DNA of 64,000 bases from Austwickia chelonae NBRC 105200. Its GTDB lineage: Bacteria; Actinomycetota; Actinomycetes; Actinomycetales; Dermatophilaceae. The notes below the pieces were generated by a model that worked only from the letters and a program-made list of their open reading frames with translations, was not told the DNA's origin and ran no database searches. The stretch is taken from assembly GCF_000298175.1 (NCBI RefSeq), contig NZ_BAGZ01000009.1, forward strand, positions 1-64,000. The letters run 5' to 3'. The stretch's first letter is position 1, and the number at the start of each line of letters is the position of its first letter. A program made the translations under genes and the position numbers. Of the stretch, positions 53,166 through 59,748 are shown one piece after another.

Positions 53166-53987
53166 GTGGCTGGGGTGGCCCTGGACAATCCCGCCGGACT
53201 CGACGACACCACGGACGCCTACTTCCTGCCCCGGGGCGACGGGCTCTTCGCCCCGACGCTGCGCACCCAGGGCGCCTGGCAACCCGCCGAGCAGCACATG
53301 GCCCCGGTGGCCGGGCTGCTGGCCCACGTGATGGAATCCCACGACTCCCGCCCCGACCTGCAACTTTCCCGGGTGACCTATGAGATTCTCGGCATGATCC
53401 CCGCCCGGCCGTTCGGTATCCGTGTCCGTACGCTCCGGCCGGGACGGACCATCGAACTGGTCGAAGCGACGATGAGCACCGACGGCCAGGATGTCGTACG
53501 GGCCACCGGGTGGCGGCTGTCCCGCCAGGACACCAGCGAGGTCGCCGGCGGTTTCTGGGATCCGTTGCCCTGCCCGCAGGATTCCCGCCCGTGGGACGGG
53601 ACCCGGGTGTGGGGCGGCGGTTTCATCGACTCGTTGGAGTTCCGGGTGGTCCGTGACGGCCGCCCCGGGCGGGGCGCGGCCTGGATCAGCACGTCGACCC
53701 CGCTGATCCACGGCGTGGACGTCAGCCCGATCGCGCGTTTCATCACCTTGGTCGACACCGCCAACGGGATCGCGACCCGGGCGCACCCGCAGGAATGGAT
53801 GTTCCCCAATACGGACCTGACGATCCATCTGTTCCGCCATCCGACACCAGGATGGGTCGGTTTCGACACCGAGGTGCTCTTCGGGGAGACCGGGGTGGGT
53901 CTGACCTCGTCGAAACTGTTCGACGAACGCGGCGCCGTGGGGCGGGCGGAGCAGATCCTCACCGTCCGGGAGATGCCTACGCGGTGA
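53166..53987 (+). CDS. TesB-like acyl-CoA thioesterase (double hotdog)
   Basis: The roughly 273-residue protein has two hotdog-fold halves: LQLSRVTYEILGMIPARPFGIRVRTLRPGRTIELVEATM in the first and a second ending PTPGWVGFDTEVLFGETGVGLTSSKLFDERG, the pattern of thioesterase-family proteins common in actinobacteria. It would hydrolyse acyl-CoA esters. It follows DUF4921 by 14 bases. The start is a GTG at 53166 or 53175; neither has a good ribosome site. Confidence 0.78.
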   Translation: MAGVALDNPAGLDDTTDAYFLPRGDGLFAPTLRTQGAWQPAEQHMAPVAGLLAHVMESHDSRPDLQLSRVTYEILGMIPARPFGIRVRTLRPGRTIELVEATMSTDGQDVVRATGWRLSRQDTSEVAGGFWDPLPCPQDSRPWDGTRVWGGGFIDSLEFRVVRDGRPGRGAAWISTSTPLIHGVDVSPIARFITLVDTANGIATRAHPQEWMFPNTDLTIHLFRHPTPGWVGFDTEVLFGETGVGLTSSKLFDERGAVGRAEQILTVREMPTR

Positions 53988-54498
53988 CAGCGGGGCGGTC
54001 TTGGTCGGCGCGGGGGCCGGCCCGAACCGCTGATCGGGTTGGGTGGAAAGGACATCCGGGCAGCACTCGCCGTCGGCGCTTCCCGTCGTTAACTTCGGTC
54101 TCCGGCACTGTGATGGGGAGTTCCCTTGTCCTCCGAGGGGATCTTCACCACCGAGCCAAAGCGCTTTACGTCACCTTGACCCTCCTGAGAAGTTCTTGAC
54201 TGGACGAGCGTACGGATCCCGGCGGAGTATGGAGACACGGCAAGGGCACGACGCCGTGAACCACCTCGGGAGAAGAAAGCATCAGCACACTTTCTCCCAG
54301 AAAGACAGCGGTCGAAGATCTGACTGATCTCATGGGGATGAGACCACGAAAAGAATTTCGCACCGCCGGGGAGCTCTCGCCGTTCAGGAATGGGAAAACC
54401 TGGCAGAGCAATGGGGAAACTGGGGAACATCGATCGCATCGGGAAATGCGCACATCGATGCTAAATATGGGGAAAGCATCTGGGGAGATGCATCAGAC

Positions 54499-54549
54499 GC
54501 GAAAGCGCGGCCCGTCGGGAAAGAAACCGACGACAGGCCGCGCTTTCGC
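54499..54549. ncRNA. Long two-part hairpin, possible small RNA or terminator
   Basis: GCGAAAGCGCGGCC (54499-54512) pairs with 54536-54549, and CGTCGG (54513-54518) with CCGACG (54527-54532), leaving an 8-base loop and a 3-base bulge. The 20-bp stem lies about 510 bases past the thioesterase stop. No T-run follows on either strand. Confidence 0.45.
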
Positions 54550-54819
54550 ACATCCCGCGACTGGACAGATCTTGATCCTTGCAGCTCAGATGCCCACTCC
54601 CCCTACCCTGCCCACTCGACGAACTCCCCAAGGTCATGACGCACAGGGGCTCACATTCCGCCGACATCGAGCCGCCATTTCTCCTGACCCAAAGCCCATA
54701 TAGAGCCCAATCCAGAACGGCCTCAACCGACCCAAAGAAAGCAATATCAGAATTTGCCATCTGCACCTTCGACAGTGCAGACTTGAGAGCGAAGGGAGCG
54801 CGCTACAACACAGAGCGAC

Positions 54820-54885
54820 GCCTCGGATGCCCTCGAAAGGCATCACTCGGCTCACCGATGGGGATCGGTGAACAACCGAAGAGGC
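54820..54885 (+). promoter_or_regulatory. Putative three-way-junction leader RNA of the adhesin gene
   Basis: A closing stem GCCTC (54820-54824) with GAGGC (54881-54885) encloses two hairpins: GATGCC-CTCGAAA-GGCATC (54826-54844) and TCACCGAT-GGGG-ATCGGTGA (54852-54871, perfect 8 bp). It ends about 50 bases before the start codon. It matches no riboswitch class I know. Confidence 0.4.
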
Positions 54886-54937
54886 CGCCGGCGGCGCAGC
54901 TCCCCAGGGGAAAAGTTTTCACATGGGGGAAAAAATC

Positions 54938-56647
54938 ATGGTCTTCTCGACCGCTGCGCAGAAACGCGCCCGCACATTCGCCGCCGCCAGCACTCTCGCA
55001 CTGGCCGTCGCCGGTCTCGGCTTCGGCACCCAGCACGCCCACGCCGCCACGCCCGAAGGCACGCTGACCGGAGACAGCCACACCGACAAGGCCTACGACA
55101 TGAACTTGGGCTGGTTGCCCACCAGCCTGATGACCCTGACGCCCGACGCCGGGGGAACCGTCGCCGTCTACTGCATCGAACGCGACACCCCCACCTATCC
55201 GGACGGCACGATCCGTTACGAGGCGCACGGCTGGGACACCTACGAGCGCAACGCCAACTGGAGCGCCGTCTCCGGCAAGGTCGCCTGGATCCTGACCCAC
55301 TCCTACCCTCGCCTCGACACCGCCACCGTCCTCAAGGCCTCCGGCTACCAGGGCACCGCCGACACCTCACGGATCGTCGCCGCCACCCAGGCCGCCATCT
55401 GGCACTACACGCAGGGCTTCGAGCCCGGCCAGAAGGCCGGCGCGCCCAACCAGTTCGGCACCAGCAGCTACAGCGCAGACAGCGGGATCAGTGACGAGGC
55501 AGCCCTCTCCGTCTACCGTTACCTCGTCGGCAATGCCACCGACGCGGCCGCACCGAAGCTCTCCGTGTCCCTGACGCCCGACAACCCGGCCCGCGGCGCG
55601 GACGGTCTCTTCGCACCGGTGACCCTCAAGACCACCAATGCGGCCACCGTCAACGCGACCCTCCCGGAGGGCGCCACCGTCTCGATCGACGGCAAACCGG
55701 CCACCCTGCCGGCACAGATCGCCCAGGGTGAGCACACCATCGACGTGACCGTGCCCGCTGACACCGCCACCGGCAGCACCACCATCACGGCCACCTCCAC
55801 CGGAGAGGCGGCACCGGTCGGCACCATCTGGCAGAGCACCAGCGGCAACTACCAGTCGCTGATCACCGCGTCCTCGCAGAGCACCACCGCGCAGGCCTCC
55901 ACCACCCTGTCCTGGACCAAGGCCGAGGCCCCCGCACCGGCCGTGGAGACCCCGCAGTCCGTGGAGAGCCCGAAGACGCAGACCCCGGCCCCGGTCGCCG
56001 AGCCGACCACCGACGCCCCTGCCCCGGTCGCCGAACCCACCACGGTCGAGACCCCGGCACCGGTCGTGGACAGCCCGAAGACGGAGGAACCGAAGGTCGA
56101 GGTGCCGAAGGTCGAGGTGCCCGTCGTGAGCCAGCCTGCGCCTGCGCCCACCGCCACCACACCGCAGGTCGAGCGCCCGGTCGAGATCGTCCGGGACGAG
56201 ACCCCGGCGCCGGTGAGCACGGCCCCGGTCGCACAACCCACGACCGAGACCCCGGCACCGGTCACCACCACGCCGGTGCCCACGGTGCCCACCCTGGAAG
56301 AGACCCCCAAGGCCGAGGAGACCCCGAAGACCGAGCGGCCCACGACCGAGGCGCCGGCCCCCGTCGCCACCACGCCGGTACCGAGCACCACCGCCGCACC
56401 CACCGTCGACAACCCCGCCGCGCTCCAGGCACCGGGTGCCGCATCGCCTGCGAACCCCCTGTACGCGCCGAAACCGGTTGTTCCTCAGCAGGTGCGCACC
56501 GCTCCCGCGGCGAAGGCAGCGGCTGCCACCCCGGCGCGCACCCTGCCGTGGACCGGCTCCCATGACATGGCCCTGGCCCTGATCGGCATCACGCTGGTCG
56601 GTGCCGGCATCGGCGCCCTGGCCTACGCCCGCCGCGGCCGCGCCTGA
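54938..56647 (+). CDS. LPXTG-anchored thioester-domain surface adhesin
   Basis: The roughly 569-residue wall protein has a signal peptide (about 1-36), a thioester domain of the TQXA type with Cys79 (VYCIERDT) and Gln151 (AATQAAIW), which should form an internal Cys-Gln thioester, a beta-sandwich domain (about 190-310), a Thr/Pro/Glu-rich stalk with TPAPV-like repeats (about 320-500) and a sorting signal LPWTG (536-540), helix and basic tail. In Gram-positive pathogens such domains bond covalently to host proteins such as fibrinogen. The ATG at 54938 follows GGGGGA; ATG 54923 is an alternative adding five residues. A sortase is not in the window. Confidence 0.88.
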   Translation: MVFSTAAQKRARTFAAASTLALAVAGLGFGTQHAHAATPEGTLTGDSHTDKAYDMNLGWLPTSLMTLTPDAGGTVAVYCIERDTPTYPDGTIRYEAHGWDTYERNANWSAVSGKVAWILTHSYPRLDTATVLKASGYQGTADTSRIVAATQAAIWHYTQGFEPGQKAGAPNQFGTSSYSADSGISDEAALSVYRYLVGNATDAAAPKLSVSLTPDNPARGADGLFAPVTLKTTNAATVNATLPEGATVSIDGKPATLPAQIAQGEHTIDVTVPADTATGSTTITATSTGEAAPVGTIWQSTSGNYQSLITASSQSTTAQASTTLSWTKAEAPAPAVETPQSVESPKTQTPAPVAEPTTDAPAPVAEPTTVETPAPVVDSPKTEEPKVEVPKVEVPVVSQPAPAPTATTPQVERPVEIVRDETPAPVSTAPVAQPTTETPAPVTTTPVPTVPTLEETPKAEETPKTERPTTEAPAPVATTPVPSTTAAPTVDNPAALQAPGAASPANPLYAPKPVVPQQVRTAPAAKAAAATPARTLPWTGSHDMALALIGITLVGAGIGALAYARRGRA

Positions 56648-56662
56648 TTTCCCCCCAGAAAA

Positions 56663-56703
56663 GCGGTGCCCACCCGGACGATCCGGGTGGGCACCGCGCT
56701 TTT
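56663..56703 (+). terminator. Rho-independent terminator of the adhesin gene
   Basis: Arms 56663-56678 and 56682-56697 pair perfectly over 16 bp with a 3-base loop and are followed by TTTT at 56700-56703. It begins 16 bases after the adhesin stop. Confidence 0.9.
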
Positions 56704-56782
56704 CGCCCTCCGACTCCCCTCCAGCACCCCGTCACGCGTCGTCGCTCTCGTTGCACTGCACGCACTGACGAAGAAGCCCACC

Positions 56783-56853
56783 ACTGTGAGCCTGTTTTGG
56801 TGGCTGTGAGCCGCGTTGAACGCGGCTCACAGCCACCAAAACAGGCTCACAGT
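56783..56853. repeat. Perfect 71-bp palindrome (35-bp arms, 1-base centre)
   Basis: Arms 56783-56817 and 56819-56853 are perfect reverse complements around G56818. Each arm has two CTGTGAGCC words as direct repeats. It lies between the adhesin terminator and the phzF-like gene. The rest of the 300-base gap holds only the terminator and the likely promoter of the next gene. Confidence 0.9.
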
Positions 56854-56956
56854 CAGCATTTCGGGCACGGCTTCACCCTGCAGGAAGACTCCCCGCAGGC
56901 AGGCCGCGAGCACGTCACGGCCCGTCCCCTCGTCGCCGGGCAATTAAAGTGCAGGG

Positions 56957-57808
56957 ATGGACCTCACCTACCGCCTCATCAATGTGTTCGCTTCGAGCCA
57001 GGATCCGTTCTCGGGTAATGCCGTCGTCGTCGTGGAGAACGGCGCCGACGTCAGCGACGAGAACATGCACGCCGTGGCTCGTCAGATGAACCTCGAGACC
57101 GTCTTCGTGAAGTCCGTCTCCGAGGAGGGCGCCGAGATCCAGTTCTTCTCCCCGGAAGGACGCGGACGCTTCGCCGGCAGCGCTTCCATCGGCACCGCGC
57201 ACGTCGTCGACCAGATGTTGGGCTGTCCTCGACGCCAGCTGACCCTCAGTTCCGGACCGAACAGCGAGCCCACCACCATCACCCCTTACGGGCTCGACAA
57301 CTGGCGGGTGCAGGCCCGCCAGGCGCAGAGCCGCAAGCTCAAGTCCAGCCCCCAGATCCTGGCTTCTTTGGTGGGCCTGCCCACTACGGCGATCAACGAC
57401 GAGGTCATGGTCATCGACTCGGGTCGTTCAGGTGTCGTCCTCCCGGTGAACAGCGGCGCCGATGTCGCCAAGACCTACCTCGACGCCCGCATGCTGCACA
57501 GCTACGCGATGCTCCTCAACACCGAGCCCCAGGTGTACGTGTGGGCCCGTGAAGACGAGAACACCATCGTTTCTCGTATGTTCTACGGACCTGGTGGTGG
57601 TGTCCTCGAGGTCGCTGCCACCGGTTCGGGTGCGGCGAACCTGGGCCACTGGCTGGCCGCGCACGGCGAGAGCGGTTCCTGGCGGGTCAACCAGGGCGCC
57701 GCGGTGGGTCGTCCTTCCGTGCTCGACCTGGATGTCCACGAGGACCACACCGTCTTCGTCGGCGGCCACGTCAACCAGGTCGCCGCCGGAGTGCTCTCCA
57801 TAGCTTGA
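56957..57808 (+). CDS. PhzF-family isomerase-like protein
   Basis: The 283-residue protein has the PhzF/diaminopimelate-epimerase fold: YRLINVFASSQDPFSGNAVVVV at the start, QMNLETVFV with the catalytic-type Glu near residue 46, and GGGVLEVAATGSGAANLGHWLAAHG in the second half. The usual DLCGHATLAAAH motif is FAGSASIGTAH, with Ser in place of the first His. No phenazine genes are nearby, so it is probably a general isomerase of unknown substrate. It ends in a textbook terminator. Confidence 0.85.
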   Translation: MDLTYRLINVFASSQDPFSGNAVVVVENGADVSDENMHAVARQMNLETVFVKSVSEEGAEIQFFSPEGRGRFAGSASIGTAHVVDQMLGCPRRQLTLSSGPNSEPTTITPYGLDNWRVQARQAQSRKLKSSPQILASLVGLPTTAINDEVMVIDSGRSGVVLPVNSGADVAKTYLDARMLHSYAMLLNTEPQVYVWAREDENTIVSRMFYGPGGGVLEVAATGSGAANLGHWLAAHGESGSWRVNQGAAVGRPSVLDLDVHEDHTVFVGGHVNQVAAGVLSIA

Positions 57809-57828
57809 ACCGAAGCAGGCCCGGTCCG

Positions 57829-57874
57829 GATCTGGCACGCAGGATTTTCTCCTGCGTGCCAGATCTTTTCTTTT
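57829..57874 (+). terminator. Rho-independent terminator of the PhzF gene
   Basis: A perfect 16-bp stem (57829-57844 with 57850-57865), a TTTTC loop and a TTTTCTTTT tail, starting 20 bases after the stop codon. Confidence 0.95.
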
Positions 57875-58620
57875 AAACAGGTTTTCAATCCGTCGCTCCA
57901 GACAATACTGCCGGCGCCGAGTTCACTTAGACTGCCCTTCTCCGCAAGGTGCTAAGCCACGAGTTCGATTTGCAAAAGAGCAACTATTAATCGCTGCCCA
58001 CAGCCATCCCGCGGAAGTCTTCCGGAATCTGCACGAGCAGCTCATCATCAGCCTCAGGGCGCCCAGGTTTCTTTACTCCACTGGCCACCCTTCGGCCCGC
58101 AGGCATCACTCTGACCTGGAGAAAACCTCCGCCTTCCCTACGGGCACCCCTCAGCCACACTTTTCGCGACCACCAGCGCCATGAACCTCGGACCATATCG
58201 GTATTTTTTATAAAAAAACTCCGAACAAGCGAACACTTCATCGCCACTCAAAGCCATATCAAATGGCAATAATTTATTCTACCAATATCCCTTTTGTGCT
58301 ATTTATTCATTTTGTCGTTAATATATCATCATCTCAATATGATGGCGGGTCGCAGAGTTTCCTATATTCGATGATCTAATTTTTCCCATGCGCCTTGACT
58401 TTCAACCCTCTCTTGCTACAGTTTCCCGAGGAAAGTTATCGGCGTATGCGATAGCATTGGGCGTAAATCTAAAAGGTGTAGTCTGAAGTCAGTTCGCCGA
58501 AGCAGCGAGAACTTCTCGAGAGCAAACATCACGCTGATCGCGCTCCGATAAGGAGATTTCCTTGCATCCACAAGTCACCACATGGCCAGCAGGTCAACAC
58601 CCACAGAAAGGCACAAGATC
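57875..58620. other. Low-GC stretch upstream of the secreted peptide gene
   Basis: About 750 bases have clearly lower GC than the window average, lowest at 58240-58400. One weak minus-strand frame is listed separately. Near the right end, AAGGAG (58551-58556) and TTG at 58561 could start a 20-codon leader peptide whose TGA overlaps the ATG of the next gene. The promoter of the peptide-transporter unit should be here. Confidence 0.5.
57987..58247 (-). CDS. Doubtful small hypothetical protein
   Basis: The 86-codon frame lies in low-GC DNA. Its C-terminal third (VKKPGRPEADDELLVQIPEDF) looks protein-like, but the start region is Arg/Trp-rich, there is no good ribosome site, and I know no family. 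It may be a remnant or chance frame. Confidence 0.25.
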   Translation of the reverse strand: MAMKCSLVRSFFIKNTDMVRGSWRWWSRKVWLRGARREGGGFLQVRVMPAGRRVASGVKKPGRPEADDELLVQIPEDFRGMAVGSD

Positions 58621-59010
58621 ATGAAACGAGTGGCTGCCGCCGTCGCCATCACTCTCGGCGCAACACTAGGAGTGGCAGTACCCTCGTTCGCCGCGTATAA
58701 CGAATGCCCACATCGAGCCGTCTGCTTTTGGAACGATGTTAATTTCGTAAACGGCGGGGGAGGCTCCGGGTTCAGCTGGCGACAGCCAGGCGGGCCGCTA
58801 CAAAACATCTCCTGGCGGAACAACGACAGGCTCAGCTCCTGGGCCAACAGGAGTAAGACGCGAGCTGCAGCATATCGAGACGCAAACGGGGGAGGCTGGT
58901 GCATGAATATGGCTCCCGAAGGAAAATCTGGGTGGGTAGGGGAGCAGTGGAACGACCAGGTGTCCTCCTGGCGCACCAACGGCGGGTGCGGAGATTACCC
59001 AGCTCGTTGA
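58621..59010 (+). CDS. Secreted small Cys protein, peptidase-inhibitor I36 / crystallin-like
   Basis: The 129-residue product has a clear signal peptide (cut after PSFA, residue 24), leaving a mature protein of about 105 residues with Cys29, Cys35 and two further cysteines. The pattern NECPHRAVCFWNDVNFVNGGG...AYRDANGGGWCM matches the beta/gamma-crystallin-like peptidase inhibitor family I36 of actinobacteria. Its ATG overlaps a possible leader-peptide stop. It is 72 bases upstream of an ABC exporter pair, which suggests the transporter protects against or exports this or a related peptide. Confidence 0.78.
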   Translation: MKRVAAAVAITLGATLGVAVPSFAAYNECPHRAVCFWNDVNFVNGGGGSGFSWRQPGGPLQNISWRNNDRLSSWANRSKTRAAAYRDANGGGWCMNMAPEGKSGWVGEQWNDQVSSWRTNGGCGDYPAR

Positions 59011-59082
59011 CAGAGCCTGTGAACTTCACCGGATGCGCCGACCCAGGTCCACGGGTCGGCGCATCACATTGAGAGGAATCCC

Positions 59083-59748
59083 GTGATCGCTATTCAAAGT
59101 CTGTCGAAGTCCTATGTTTCCAGGACAGGGCCGGTACCGGTGCTCTCCGACATCGAGATGTCCGTCGAAGCAGGAGAACTTGTCGCACTCATGGGCCCTA
59201 GCGGTTCGGGGAAAAGTACACTGATCAAGATATGTGCCGGACTCATTATCGGTGACACCGGAAAAATCGATATTGTCGGTCAAGATCTGACTCGTCTTTC
59301 GGCGAGGCAGCGGGCTCACCTGAGACTCAAACATATCGGTGTCGTCTTTCAGGATCACAACCTCCTGCCCGAGCTCTCGGCCGTCGAAAACGCCGCTCTT
59401 CCCTTACGGGCCCTCGGAATCAGGCGTCGCGCAGCGCTCGAGGAAGCCCAGGAAGCTCTGACCGCTTTCGGCCTGGAGCATCTGGCTGCCCGTCGTCCTA
59501 CTGATATCTCCGGCGGTGAACAACAACGGGTCGGTATCGCTCGCGCTCTCGTCGGCAATAAGAGAATCCTCTTGGCCGACGAGCCCACCGGTGCTCTCGA
59601 CCGGCAAACCAGCCACGATGTCTTCGCCATGCTCCGTACTGCAGCTGACAGCGGTGCCGCCGTCCTCATCGCTAGTCACGACCACGCTGTCACAGGATGG
59701 TCCGACACCGTCGTCACCATCGAAGACGGGAAGCTGGCTACCACATGA
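59083..59748 (+). CDS. ABC transporter ATP-binding protein, MacB/LolD type
   Basis: The 221-residue ATPase has Walker A GPSGSGKST (38-46), the signature ISGGEQQRVGIARAL, Walker B ILLADEPTGALD and an H-loop ASHDH. The ADEPTGALD form is typical of MacB/LolD-type ATPases that act with FtsX-like permeases as mechanotransmission pumps. The start is the GTG at 59083 with GAGAGGA upstream. Its stop overlaps the permease start as ATGA. Confidence 0.9.
   Translation: MIAIQSLSKSYVSRTGPVPVLSDIEMSVEAGELVALMGPSGSGKSTLIKICAGLIIGDTGKIDIVGQDLTRLSARQRAHLRLKHIGVVFQDHNLLPELSAVENAALPLRALGIRRRAALEEAQEALTAFGLEHLAARRPTDISGGEQQRVGIARALVGNKRILLADEPTGALDRQTSHDVFAMLRTAADSGAAVLIASHDHAVTGWSDTVVTIEDGKLATT

Larger units (their letters stand above)
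53988..54922. other. Structured non-coding stretch before the adhesin gene
   Basis: More than 900 bases hold no supported gene. The stretch contains repeated TGGGGA words near 54410-54490, a 14-bp hairpin with an inner stem (54499-54549) and a folded leader next to the adhesin (54820-54885). Codon bias of the short frames is poor. It may hold the adhesin promoter, a long 5' leader or a small RNA. Confidence 0.5.

Noticed and set aside
54461-54766. Minus-strand frame of about 100 codons in the non-coding block
   Set aside because: Has a protein-like start but runs straight through the strong hairpin at 54499-54549, lacks a ribosome site and matches nothing I know.
55920-56460. Repeats in the adhesin gene as a possible CRISPR or tandem array
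   Set aside because: They encode a Thr/Pro/Glu stalk with imperfect TPAPV-type units and no spacer-repeat regularity.
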